NCBI RefSeq assembly: GCF_003073045.1
Contig: NC_037597.1
Location: 25,310,158-25,374,157 of the forward strand
Direction: 5' to 3'
DNA: 64,000 nucleotides
Source of the DNA: Pomacea canaliculata
Taxonomy: Eukaryota; Mollusca; Gastropoda; Architaenioglossa; Ampullariidae
The position numbers and the translations under genes were made by a program. A model generated the notes under the pieces. That model saw nothing but the letters and a program-made list of their open reading frames with translations. It made no database searches and was not told where the DNA came from. This document shows, one piece after another, positions 49,301 to 61,600 of this stretch (position 1 is its first letter; each line of letters opens with the position of its first letter).

Positions 49301-51116
49301 AGTTTTGATGTCTCAGAGGAGACATTGATGAAAGAGGATAAAGAGTTGGAAGAGCTTGAGATGGGTGGTGAGAAAAAAACAGAAGAGATAAAGACAAACC
49401 GGACTGTGGGTGAGCACGCCACCAAGCTCCAGTCTGGTCCCATTGTGTACCCTGTAAACACTGGCGCAGAAGTGAAAGACGGTGAGCAGTGCTTCGTCAC
49501 TGGATGTTTGTTTGTTTGTTTGTTTGTTTAAATACCACTCACTGAGCAGGTTAAACACATCGAGCAACGATCATATATGGGTGTTATCTTTCACAGAAAC
49601 CAGGGGTTAATTTTACCGGGACTTACTGCCGCTAGTTATAGCAGCTTTAGTGGTCACGCTCTTTACCAGCCCTGGGTAGTATGTCGGGTATGCAGATAGC
49701 AGGATAGGAGATGATGATGCAAGTACGTAGGTAGACACATGCATATACGTGAAAGAGCAACAATACGAATTGTGTAGACACACATTGTCTCTTTTACTCG
49801 CCTGCAAACAAACAAACAAACAAACAAACAAACAAACAAAAACAAACAAACAAACAAACCAACCAACCAACAACCAACAACCAAACAAACACCCTCATCA
49901 AACACAGTCTTAATTAACAATTACAATCTTAATTAAGTAAAAACTAACTCGCCAACTAAAATTGCTGTTGCACTGAAGTGCCCAAGGAGACTCATGGAGG
50001 CGGTACAAACCTGATTGTAGTTGGTGCTGTGACGGTGTCCATACTACTGTTTGGTGCAAGCGTCGGGTATGCCATCCAAAGACGGTACGACATGGACATC
50101 GACTTCCGGTCATGTGTACTTTAGGTCCCCATCACTGTCTGTGACAGTCTTCGTCTCTCTGCTTGTCTGTATCCCTCATCATTGTCTTTGGGAATGTTCT
50201 TTTTACCGATGTCATGATGTAGATGATGTTCGTCATGATGTAGATGACATTTGTCGCGATGTAGCTGGTGTTTGTCACGATGTAGATGGTGTTTGTCACG
50301 ATGTAGATGACGTTTTTCATAATGTAGCTGACGTTTGTCATGATGTTAATGATGTTTGTAGAGCTGCTTATGAAAGACCTTTGTAAAGATGTGCTTAGGT
50401 AGAAAATCGTCGCGAAGGTAGAACTTTTTACTTTATTTTTGGAACGTGTGATTGTCTGGGAGACTTCTGTGGACGTCTGTCTGTATACAAGACTTCTGTA
50501 ATGGTGTGCTCGTGCTGTTTGAAGACTTGTTTGAAGCTGCGCCGAAAAACTTTTTAAAAAGAATCCCCCATGTAAGGTTTGTTTCTTCTGGATTGTTTAG
50601 AAAAACACGTGATGCTTCTGAGAAGTCTCCGGAAAATAATGCAGAAGACCAAAAGCCTTTGATAGCCAAAGTCGACATGCAGGTGGGGAAAATAATTTAC
50701 AGACTAACCGCTTTCTTTTAATGAAGATGGCGATAAAAAAAAAAAAAAAGCAGAAGCTACAGTCCCCGTACCACGATAACCCGAAGACATATTTTTTTCC
50801 TAGTAACAGACTAAGGGATGACAGGGCCGACCCGGTAGCTCTGTGAAAGACAGTAGGTAGGCAGGCAGAGAGGCAGACAGTTCTAAAGGCTTTAGATGTG
50901 TGACCTCTCATTATGACCTCTCCAATCTGCAAGACATTTTAATGCTTACCTTTTGCTTAATGATTGCTTTTATTCTCCTTTCAAAATAGCTCAGTGACCA
51001 AGATGGCGGTTTCGAAGAATCTACTGAAAGTCCCGCAAGCCAGCGTCCCAGCAAAAAAGTGGGAAAGGCAATCTGAGGTTGAGTCTGGTCACCTGGACAA
51101 CAACCCATTGCTCTGA
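43338..51116 (+). CDS. Single-pass membrane protein with two WSC-like domains (9 exons, 462 aa)
   Basis: Exons: 43,338-43,398; 43,881-44,092; 45,602-45,737; 47,120-47,286; 48,012-48,192; 48,487-48,702; 49,299-49,481; 49,979-50,084; 50,990-51,116. Phases agree and the total is 1,389 nt. The start at 43,338 (AGAAATGG) is preferred to the ATG at 43,321, whose frame stops early in exon 2. A signal peptide ends near ISVCHA. WSC-like domain 1 (exons 2-3) runs from YKGC to CGGRVAMSVY with HCYCSS inside; domain 2 (exons 4-5) runs from GCYYKIG through RMTPQLCALYC and ACCCG to CVGG. A further Cys-containing stretch (exon 6), a charged stalk (exon 7), a membrane segment (NLIVVGAVTVSILLFGASVG) and a short tail ending DNNPLL follow. 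WSC domains bind carbohydrate in several secreted and membrane proteins. Stop TGA is at 51,114. Exons 2 and 8 use AAG acceptors. No named orthologue is recognised. Confidence 0.85.
46081..46308 (-). mobile_element. Possible degenerate non-LTR retrotransposon (LINE) fragment
   Basis: A minus-strand frame reads INRSKRVVKKASCMVGSCDEL followed by VDVIRKQSLVTKISCIILS. This resembles the C-terminal end of the reverse-transcriptase ORF of CR1/Jockey-type elements (a basic helix, then a Ser-x-x-Gly-Cys-like step, then a Leu-rich helix). It lies in intron 3 of the WSC-protein gene. Only a short piece is visible, so the assignment rests on pattern memory. Confidence 0.35.
49113..49224. repeat. Four tandem copies of a 28-bp repeat
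   Basis: The unit is TAATAATCACAGTCCTCACTGTGCATGC. Copies start at 49,113, 49,141, 49,169 and 49,197 with one to three changes each. The array is in intron 6 of the WSC-protein gene, 74 bp before exon 7. Confidence 0.9.
49505..49530. repeat. GTTT tetranucleotide run
   Basis: A short GTTT run lies just after exon 7 of the WSC-protein gene. It is complementary to the longer AAAC run at 49,805-49,860, about 275 bp away. Confidence 0.85.
49805..49860. repeat. AAAC tetranucleotide run
   Basis: AAAC repeats are followed by ACCA/ACAACC variants up to about 49,890. It is the complement of the GTTT run upstream in the same intron, so transcripts of intron 7 could pair between the two. Confidence 0.85.
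50211..50357. repeat. Seven tandem copies of a 21-bp repeat
   Basis: The unit resembles GTCATGATGTAGATGATGTT plus one base, and seven units start at 50,211 and every 21 bp after. Since 21 is a multiple of three, the plus strand has an open frame of heptads such as CHDVDDV. It lies in intron 8 of the WSC-protein gene, whose splicing excludes it. Confidence 0.9.
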
Positions 51117-51457
51117 CTTTTGTTCAGCACTGGCAGTTATTTTTTCGCCCAAACAGCGACAAGTACGCGTATTTCTTTTATCCGTTTTTGTGATATTGTA
51201 TCCAGAGTTGATTTCAGTAAAAGTAAATGAAGCAGTCATTGTTTTGAAATCACCTCAGTTTGTCTTTATCATGCTCACCAATCTAAAACAAACTTGCTCA
51301 CCGGGTACATTAGTCAATAAGTATGAAAGTAAGTCGAAAAAATACAAAATGTGTCTAATTTACAGTCACATGCTTGGTCGGTTAGGATGATCCTGGGAAG
51401 TCACACTGGTGTATAGTCCAAAAAATTACATTTCATCATTCACTTTTCCTCCTACAC
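51117..51457. other. 3' flank of the WSC-protein gene
   Basis: I see no coding feature. The 3' UTR probably runs into this region. No polyadenylation signal was confidently placed. Confidence 0.4.
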
Positions 51458-51580
51458 GTGCGCGGTTTGGTGGTGCAACGGTTAGCACCTGTCAGCAGCT
51501 ATTCTTTCTCTACGTTTATCATCTGATTACAGGGCTGGCTGCTTTGATGAGATATAGCCTTAAATGCTGGATCGGAGTAA
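51458..51580 (+). mobile_element. SINE-like element, tRNA-derived head
   Basis: GGTGGTGCAACGGTTAGCAC has the look of a tRNA A box. Some 60 bp on, CAGGGCTGGCTGCTTTGATG and ATATAGCC match the core seen on the minus strand at 43,085-43,215. No internal B box or target duplication was fixed, so the ends are approximate. Confidence 0.45.
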
Positions 51581-54500
51581 AACTCTCTTCCCTCTCTTCC
51601 CTCCTCTTTGCAGAAGTAAATTGAAGATAAGAAACTAGTGTTCGTGTGACAGGCAGAAAGGATGAATATAGCTGTAAGATAGCACAGAGGAAAACCTAAT
51701 GCAAAAATCAACAATAAACGTGAAAATATGTCAGACAGGGGCTAGAAAATCGATCCAGGACTGTGACAGGAACAACAGCAGCAGAAAGCTGTGATGTAGT
51801 CATCAGCTTGGGCACAGCTGTGTTTAACAAGTGCAGACTACTTCGCTTTCCAGTCCTTGGTTGCTCACAATGTGGCAGCGGTGCAATGCACAATTACAAA
51901 AGGATCGAAACTTTTAATTTCGAGCATTCTGTTTTACAACTTCTGATTATTTTCTTTTAATTTTTAGCAATCGATTTTCTATTCTATGGGTGCGTAAGTG
52001 AGTGTGCATTGTCAATTTTTCGTCTGTCTGGCTGCCTGGTTGGACACTGCACAGCTCTAGTACCCTGTTGCCGTTGCCTGGAAGTTGTTTAACTCAAGTC
52101 TCAAATCTTTCAATACGCCTAATGAACATACTCCCTGCTTACTCTCACTGGCTACAATCCTGTCGACATACAGACAAGCTCATGTTTCGATATCACTCCG
52201 TTTTAATCTCTTTCAAAGGGATGTTGGAATGCAAGAGAAGCGGATTATCTCCTCAGATTCTGTGAATTCTCGTAATGAGCTAATAAAATTGTGTTGTATT
52301 TTAGAATGAGTTTTAACTAGACAACAGCAGACAACAGACTTCAGAGGAACAGAAACGACAGCAAGTTCACCGCCAAGTGCTGCCGCTCCTTCGTTAATTT
52401 TTTTTTCGTAAGATGACAGGTCGCGAGTGTCCTCTGGGACTTGCTCTATTTGGAACGGAGCTGGCCGCATCCCTAACTGCTGTGGCTAAGTGAACTTGTG
52501 CTGATCAAGTCCTGCTAAGTGCCCCCCCACCCCCATTTCCCCCTTCGAACGACACAAGCACTGGCAGAGGCAGAGATCGACCGCAGAGTTCAAAGCCCGC
52601 CTGATGCTGCTGCCATGTTTCCCAGCTGCTCCTGCAAGTGCAAGGCGGCTAAAATGTCCACAAGAGTGCACAGCCATTTTCAGATTACTGGGTTGAGTTC
52701 AGTACAAAGTACTGTTTCCCCTAATCTCATGGAGTAACCCCATCTGATCTCCACATACACGCGCCGACAATGGTGGTAAAAGAAAAGTTATGAAGCCCGG
52801 GATGTCACAAGTGATCGCTTACTTAACAACTCCCCATCGGCTGTAGCCTTGACAACACGGTTTGGAGCTTACATGGCTGGTTTTTAGATGTTTATCTAAG
52901 GACCTGTCCGACTCATTTTCGCCAGCATGTACATGTATCGGTCAAGATGTATATAGTTATGTGGCATAGTGCTACCCGATACCCTTTAACATGTATTCAT
53001 TTCCTGGCCATATTCGTTTCCCACCCAGTATTGCAAAGCACTCTCTTCCCAAACCCACTCAGCATTTGTTTTTTTATCCCTAATATCTGTCTGATCTTAA
53101 AGGTTCGTGAAAATGTGACACTGCTGCTATCGACAACGATGGAAGCTACAACAAAACTGACATTTGAAAAATTTGCAGCGACCTGTTTTTACAGAAACAC
53201 AAGGTGGCACTCGTACAACTTGGGAACAACGATGACTCATATTTCCTCGGATGCTGCTCGGAAAGTGTGCTAATTTGTTGTCCCAAGCTGGAGAATTGAC
53301 TATTCTTGGCAGTCGAAGCATCCTGCAGAGGTCACCCCTTCCTCCTTCCCTGCTGGATGTGTAAACACTGGCTCTTTGTCTACCTCAGAGCTGTCACGGG
53401 TTGCGAGCTGACAGAACCTCTAGGGGAAGCGGGAGTGAAGTGTGTGATTTTTGGACTGGAGAGAAATGGCGAACTGGTGATTATAATCACCGGCAGAATG
53501 GGAAAGGCGTGAATAATTCAGTTACTTCGATCTGCAGACCCTTCCAGGAAGACTTTTTTGATGTTTTGCTTTGCTTCACTCCAGCCGCTAGCACGTGTAA
53601 GCAACCTTAATTCAGCGGATGTTGTTTCAAAAAGGACAGGAGCACGACATACAGGCCACTCGATTTACCTATCAGTGCCAGAGTTACAGATATGATCTAG
53701 CAACAGAATATATTCAGGGTGATCAAATGCATATGAATAAGCTGTATAGCTGTTGTAAGAATGTATGGTTGCAAACACCAAACCAGGACCAGCTCACAGA
53801 ATATTGTGAGAGCAAGAAAATGTAGTCAAAGAAGAATGTCGTTAAGATCGATACAAACCGGTTTCTGCTGAGATAGAAATTAATCCTCTTGTTTCCAGCA
53901 AAAACTATCACGTGACTGAAGGACCGACAACACTAAACGAATGCTTTTAGTGTAAGAATCAGAACAAATTTAATCGGGAAAACTCTCAACTCAGTTTTAA
54001 GTTATTTTAGGGCTGGAGTCTCTCTGTTTTAGCTGTTTAATGTACCGGAATTTCTATCAACAATATAAAACAAAGACAGCCCGTCTGTTTCGTATAACTG
54101 ATGGGAAATATTTCCTGCCGTCAAAAATGATTGCCTTTGTAGTCAGTGGATACCTAGGTAAACCCTTTCGGTTTCTTCCATATATCGGTTTGGAGTGTAT
54201 ATATATAATCTGTACCACTTGGTTGTCATAACACGCTTTGTCCCACTCGTATTGTTGACACTGCTTGATAACTACGGTCCCATGAGTAAAGCAAACATCG
54301 TTTAAAACTACGGCGACAAGACGCCGACCCTTGATTTCCCAAGCTGCCCTGCGCCAGCGATTACCGTAGCTTCGAACTACGTCCCCTGGCAGACACAAGT
54401 GGAACATCTTGCTAGTGAGAGGCCAGGGGGTGGCGAGAGGGCTGACCGCCCAACACCCTTCCCGCTCATGGCGCCTGGCTGGCTGTACCTCAAGCCCCCT

Positions 54501-57500
54501 TCCCTTTCAGCGGAGTAAAAGTAAGTCCGTTTCACAATCTTTCAGAACAGAAAGTTGTGAAATTCCACAGCTGTTATTACAGCACAGTGGAACCTTGCTG
54601 GCCACAACACTGCAGCGGCACAGCAAGTGGACAAGTGGAACACCTTGCTACTGAGGCTATGGCAACGTGGAACACCTTGCTGCCGAGAGTGGGAAAGATA
54701 GCCAATACTTTGGCTGCTATTAGGTCTCAGCTAGTTCAGGAGAAGTTGATGTTTTTGTAATCCAAGCACGATTAGCTCCTCTCGGAAAGTGTCACCATGC
54801 TTTGTGACAAGAATTCTTTGACAGTTGGCGCTGAAAAAAGCGGAAGACGTACCGGAAGATTGCATTCGTGCTTTCGAAACTGGAATCATGAGCTATTTTT
54901 TAAATTGTTTGATCCCATTATACTCACCATTCAAATTAGGGTGTATTTTATAGAATGTTACTGGCATTTATTTTTTAGAATGTTTTATTTCAAGCACATT
55001 CATATATGGTCAGAATCATTTATAATATAATGTGTGGCTGTGGCGAGGTTTGCGCAAAAGAAACACGTTCTCCTAAAAGCTGCCCAATCGCGTTGAAGCA
55101 GGGGGGGGGGAGATTGTGCTCGGTTCTAAGAGACAGGTCGTGTCTGACTTTAATTTCTTTAAGAACACGCTTGACCTTTTGTTCATCAGTCTGCAAAAAA
55201 TCTCGGAAACTCAAGCTTGTATACTCCTCGAATTTTTTTTTTCGGTCAATGGTCTGGAGTGTGACACATTAATGAGGGACAGAGAAATGAATTTAAAGTA
55301 AGTGGTGCCTACGTCCTTCGTTGCGCCAAGGATAGCATTAAAAATCTCAGCTTTCCATTCCAAAGCAATTTCCGGGGGTCGTTCTCCAGGAGGTAACCAT
55401 CTGTAACTGTCAGCGTTGCAGGACTTCTAGCGCTGGGGAGACTGTGGGCAGTGATGCCTAATTGTGTGCTGTTCACCCGGGATAGACAAGCTATAATTTT
55501 GTCATCATCCGTTGGACAGGCAAACTCGTTTGCGTGTTCGTCTCGCCTTATCCCGAGATGTGCGAGTCCTCGAGGTCAAGGCCGCTTTGCAAGATGGCGT
55601 ATCGAAGAGGTCGCAGGACAGTTTGGACGACATGTCCCACGTGCTATTACCAAAAAATCTTTTGCTGAGAGCCCCACAGAGACTTCCGAGTTCGCGTGTA
55701 CCCACCGGGCATACGGAGTCCCCCAAACCACGTGCACCTTTGACCTATTTCTTCGTGCCGCTGACCTCGCCGAGAGAGGTGGAGAGGAGCCCTTTGCGTG
55801 AAGCAATAAAGTCAGAATAAAGAAGGATTGATGGCAAAGCAAACAAACCCTAAATAAACATTTTTCTTGCTGTCACTGAAAGGGCCGCATCGCTCGATGC
55901 ACAGAACACAATCCACGAAAAAAACGGGGTTCAAAACTAACCTAACCTCACGACTGCCAAATAAAAATCCACATCCAAAAGTAGGCCAAGTTCGGATGTG
56001 TTCCACTTAGATAAACGTTTGAATGTTTTCTCAAGGATTAACCCCTTGCATCTCACTAACAGACTACAGCTTTAATATTCAGTCAGTGTAGTCTTTTAAG
56101 ACATCGGTGTCTGCTTGTTTGAATATCGTGCAGATCGGTACGGACCATAGGGAAAGATTACTAAGACAAGTAAACGCTCAAGAGTGTATGTAAGAACAAT
56201 TAAGGACTCATGCTGTAAACTATAATGCATCCACGACATTTACCAAGGTCTGCTGTCAAAGTTATAATTTTTTCAGGAGACAATTTGACAAACCTAATGC
56301 GCATACTTTGCGTGCCCTTCTTTTGCCAGCTCCTCCAGTTCATGCCAGTAAGGAAACTTTCTCCTCTTACAAACCTTTTAACGACCGCCATCAAGGCCCG
56401 GGTACAAAGACAGGCTCTGATATGTTTGTCGCCGACCACCCTTTTTGGTGCAAAGAAAGGGTACGCTTCTGAAGTGCTTGATGAGAAGGCTTCCCACCCT
56501 TCCTATCCATGGAACAGTGCAGCGTTCGACACACAATCTGTCGACTGTTTTATTGACATTATATCCCAGACTGCATTGACCACTGCAAAAGATTCTTACA
56601 GTTCTGACTACACTTAATCTAAGCTAGTTTTTTCATCGTAATCGAGCATAGTTTAGGAGGACGATAATGAGGAGGTCACGAACTATTTAGTGCAGAGAAC
56701 TTTGCACCCTGTGTATAATATTTCTTTTGAACCGGGTAGATTTCTCGCGCCACAGGCACTTTTATGTTTGAGAGATAGAATTTGGAACCCCATGCATTAT
56801 TCATGAGGCGGGTTCAATCAAAAGGCAAAAAGGGCGAGTCGAACGAATGATACTGAGGGGTACATCACACACGCAGTCGCCGCCTGAAGGCTGCCTTTAC
56901 ACAGAATACGTGCTCTGCTCTTTCAGGCATCGTGAAAGCTCGGCATTGCTAAGAGCTGTTTGGCACTTTTCAAGCCTGAATACTGCAAGGTGGTCGTGGA
57001 TCTATTTAAATGTCAGTAAAAGATAAAAAAAAAAAAATTAAAAAAAAAAAAACAAACCGACAACTGAAAATGTTGTAGGGATGTTAAACATCATCTCCTC
57101 TGCTTAGAGATGTTCAACAAAGAAACTCAATTCAGTTTGAGAAAAAAATAACAAGAAGAAGAACAAAAACGAGAGCACTTGAACACAAATGCACAAACAC
57201 AAATCCTTTAGGTGGAAGCACTTTCCTGTCAAACCAGCAATCACAGCTATGTGCTTACACTACTAAACTTGCTGTTTGAAATGGGCTGATGTCTACTGAA
57301 GTCAGTCGACCCATTTCAAAGCAGTTCTTGCGTAACCCGCTACAGCCTTTGCACTCTATATCAAAGCAGACAAGGGTTGTCATGGTGTAGCTAACAAAAA
57401 TCCTATTGGATTAATGAGAGAAAGAAGCTTAAAAAAGAAATATCAAATCAAAATCTCAGAAATTTGTCTTTGCACAGTTAGGAGTAAAAGTGAGGAGTAA

Positions 57501-58683
57501 ATAATTGCACCAGTCCATCAAGGCAGTGTATGTTTATCCTAACAACAAACCTTGGGTGACCAAGGCCTAAAAGCACTGCTGAACAAAAAGAAACATTTGT
57601 TCATCACGGCAGAAGCCCACGACAGAAGATTAGTACAGAGGAGGACCATGATGCTATCCGTTGGGTGGGCAGAGGCTCTACGAGCATACTAGTTAGTCCG
57701 CTTTCAGTAGTTTGCCGGTGGACCAACGAGTGTCGACGAGATTGAAACAGAGGTCGAGTTAGCTCTCGCCATAAACCCGATGTGTCAGAATGCGGCTCGT
57801 GGTTACATCTTGAGCTCGCTGGAGGACCTGCCGACGTCGAGTGTTGATGCTTCCGCATGACGCAAGAGATACGCCGAGAAAGATCTTGGGTGTCCTAGTG
57901 GAGGCGTACGGCGAACGGAAAGATGTCGACATCAGTGCCACAGCAACGTGATGAGGTGGTCGACGAATCATATTGAAATCTTTCCTTTAATAAAGTAATT
58001 CTTCATTATCCAAGACTTATGAAAAGTGAAAATGAACTCGTCATGCTGTCACGTTTCTCTTTGTTATCGAATTCACGAAGATTCAAGAGTAAGGTGTCTT
58101 GGCTGTTCGTTCTTCATTCACAAAAAGACTGCACGTTTGCTGAATAAGTCTAATATTTATTCAAGACAGAAGCTCAGGTGGGTGCAAATACCCGACACAC
58201 GGAACAGCGTGATTGTGCACCCCGTACCTGGCTTTGAATGACGTCACCTTGAAAAGGGGCGACACCCGTCTCTGGTGAACTGGCTGTTTAAACGGATACA
58301 TCCTTGTTTTCACGCATGTTCTCGCAGTCTCACGTTGCTTGGCTCCCGCATCACGGTAACCCACCATTACAGTTTTAGGAACTAATGGAAAATGTGCTCG
58401 AGAAGTTGGTCATGCGCACTGTACACCTGACGAGGGGTAGACGCAAAAGGCGTGTGTCGAACGGGTGTCAGGGCAAACAGGTGGTACACACAAACAACAT
58501 CCATTTGAGGAAGACGTCAGGTGCTAAATCTTTACCTGTTGACATGAGTTTGAAAAGATCGGCTGCTTGGGGTAGATAATTTCCTGGTTTGAACAATTCG
58601 CGTGGAGAGAGTGAGAGAATTTCACTCAGGCGGGAACTAAAACTAAAGGTAAGTGCAGCTGACCCGGCAGGTGGGCTGCACAA
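51581..58683. other. Long gene-free stretch
   Basis: About 7 kb has many short open frames on both strands but none with recognisable domain residues plus splice sites. Items seen include G and C runs (55,101 and 52,519), an A-rich tract (57,026-57,055), and four scattered GTGGAACxxCTTGCT-like motifs between 54,390 and 54,690. Lineage-specific exons could be missed by eye. Confidence 0.4.
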
Positions 58684-61600
58684 ATGACCTACCAAGCGTC
58701 GCTGAGTGAAATACCTGGGAGCAAAATCGAAGAAACAGAACAAAGTGACCGAGGAAATCTCGACACAGGTGGACAGGAGGAAGATGTTCGAAGCCCACTA
58801 CGGGTGTGCAGACTGGTTGCTTCGTACCCTCATATCACCTTCTGTGAGTACACGTTTACTGATTCACTCACTCAATAAAGTCCACTCACCCAACAGTCAT
58901 CTCAGAATTCACAAATCTTTGAAAAATCACACGAAATTCAAAAATTCAGCATTCAGTCGTCTTTTTCTGACGGTAAACACGAGACACGAACCACGGGGCA
59001 TAGAGTCCCATCTGTTTTTATATTTTACAAACAGCTTAGCTTCTGTGTCAGCCATGCTGCTAGTTTAAACCAATGCTCGTGCGCCAGGCTCCTGGCCTGT
59101 CATCCTTGGCAGTCTGTCATCCTTGACAAAGACCATCACATCCCAAGCTGCTGTAGAGAAGATATGGTGATGTCATCATCTCTTTCTCAATCTTTCTGTG
59201 ATTGGCTACTTTTCTGTTTGTGGGTTCGTGCTGATTGATTTCGTGCTCGTTGGCGACGAGCAGGGATAAAAAGGAAGGAAATGAAAGAAATATGAACGCG
59301 AAGGAGAGATACAATTTCCGGGAAGTTTTTAATATGTTTCCAGAAAAGCCAATTATTGGCAACAGTGTGCTGCTCCTTTACACTTAAATACTGTGTTGGT
59401 AATAGCAAAAAATAAATAAAAAAAAAAAAAAATAAATAAATCTCCAGTGTTTGTGTGAACGGTTGAAAAGCAGGAGTGGAAATCTTCAATGATAAATCCA
59501 GTTGTCTTCTGTTGTTCAGTTGTATAAAAGTTTTTCTTTCTTTCTGCTGTATTATTTTAGCTTGTTATGTTTTATTTCTTTTGAAACTGTTTGAAACTAT
59601 TTTTTCACAGAAGTCACGTTTTTCACATTCTTTCGCTCTTATTTCCCAAGGAAACGATTCACGATGTTGTTCCTTTCTATCTTCTTAATTCCGGTCTGTG
59701 CCGAAGATGCTGCGGACAAGTTTATTTCGTCCTCTGGCATGTTTGACCAACTATCGATGCTAATTTTTAGAGAAGTAACACGTGCATTTCACGCTGTTTC
59801 TCCTCAGTATTTCTTACACAACAGTCCACCAAGTGCAGAAAGATCAAACCTGCCGCATACTTGCGCTCACAAGTATCAACATTAAAAAAATATATAAAAT
59901 AAATAATAAAAGCAAACATATGTATACTCACACTCCTACCATTAGCGCCATACCTAGTGCAGTAAAGTGCAAGCAGAGCCTACAGGTTGGTCTGAATGTG
60001 GGGTCATCAGTTGAACCTTAAGCTCAAATTTTAGGTTCGTTTGCGAAAATCGTCCATTGGCTGGTATGCACGAGGTCTTCAAAATGTAAGTGGCCGGTCT
60101 CAAGCGGCAAGTCGATATTTCAAAATGAGCAAAACTGACTATACTTATCTTTGAGAGCTGAAATTCAGGAGGGCCAAAGGGGCAAACATAGCAAAACTTT
60201 GTGTAGCTGTCACCTATGCTGATTATAGAATATTAGCAGCTGTTATGCACCTGACCTCAGGAGGAAAGTGGCTGGGTTATTAACAGGCTGCATGTGAGGA
60301 AGAACGAGGAATGGCTCGTCTGACAAAAATTAGCACAAACAGGAGGGACAACTATGGAACATCTGTTCTGTGCTGGCACAAATAGGACAACCATGGTACA
60401 TCTGTACTGGGCTGGCCAACGGACAGGTTATTATGATGGCCACACAAAAACTAATATGAACAATAAATTACAGGTATAATACAGATCCCTCGAGACGTTA
60501 ACTGCCTGCGTTTATCCCCCCCTCACACACACACCTTACTCATATACACACACCTCACTCACACACACACACCCCTCACTCTCTCTCTCACACCTATCCA
60601 AAACGAAAGCCCTCACAAACTCTCGAATCATTATGCATGTCAGCCATGCACGCGCCCCGCAGTTCAGCACTAGTAGCAGCAGTTGCTTCAGCAAGGATGG
60701 TACAGGCGGCGGCGGTAACAACACAAACACACAATGTAGGAACACAAGCAACAGACACAAACCGGAAATGAACCTGTTTCCGAGATGTCTACTAAGTCCA
60801 TGAGAGAGAGAGAGAGCGTGGCGCCATCCGTAATCAGCCATGGCTGTGGTCTTCGATCGATGTAGGGCCCCGGCAAGCTAACAGCGACCTCTAGTGTAGC
60901 TTAGGCTCGCCTTTTATGTAAACAGGAGCTGTGGAGGGAAGGCATATTGACTCGATCTGTATAAAGCAGCGACATAAACCAGCTCGGGTAACCATCTATG
61001 GCCCTGACTTGTCTTCAAGTCCAGAACCATCGGTGGATATTGGGTTATCTTTTACGACCATCCTTTGCTGTAGGACGCAGTATTATATGTCTGTCTGGCT
61101 GGCTGCCTGGCTGCCTGACTGCTGTCTGGCTCTCACTGATCGTTTCAGTGTCTGTTCATCTTATGAGCCTATTTTTCTATCGGCTAATCTTCTAACATAT
61201 TTGTATGTTTAGGGGATTTCCTTTTCATTTTAAAGTATGTGCATGCACTTTTTGTAGGTGTAACTATATTCAATTATTTATGTTACGTATCTAGAGTAAC
61301 GTATCATTTAACCCTCTTCCAGGGTTGCGTCAGGTCAAGTGTCTGTTGGCTTTGCCCCAGATACCTAGACTTCCAGGTATTTGGCAGGATCGATTCTAGC
61401 CTTTTTGATGGGATGGCGCAATGGAATTCCTCCGAACAATGCGATTAGAGAGCTGAACGAAACACCAACCATGCTTCATTCGCAAGTTTCTGGCATTAAA
61501 GCTGATTTACACGCTCAAGAAAACTGAAGACTGGAAAGTAGACACTTCCTGCATAAAGCCCCCTGGCCTATAGACACTCTCGTTCCTCTCTTTACTTGAT

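Noticed and set aside
51466-51500. Possible tRNA gene (A-box-like sequence)
   Set aside because: No matching B box, anticodon arm or cloverleaf could be drawn. The downstream core is shared with another SINE-like copy.
55451-55842. Overlapping open frames of about 90-116 codons on both strands
   Set aside because: There are no recognisable motifs and no splice sites in agreement. The GC-richer composition alone makes long frames likely.
60536-60841. Minus-strand frame starting MADYGWRHALSLSHG with a possible donor after HLGNR
   Set aside because: The start context is fair, but the rest reads through CA repeats and no partner exon was found. It lies in an intron of the Dispatched-like gene.
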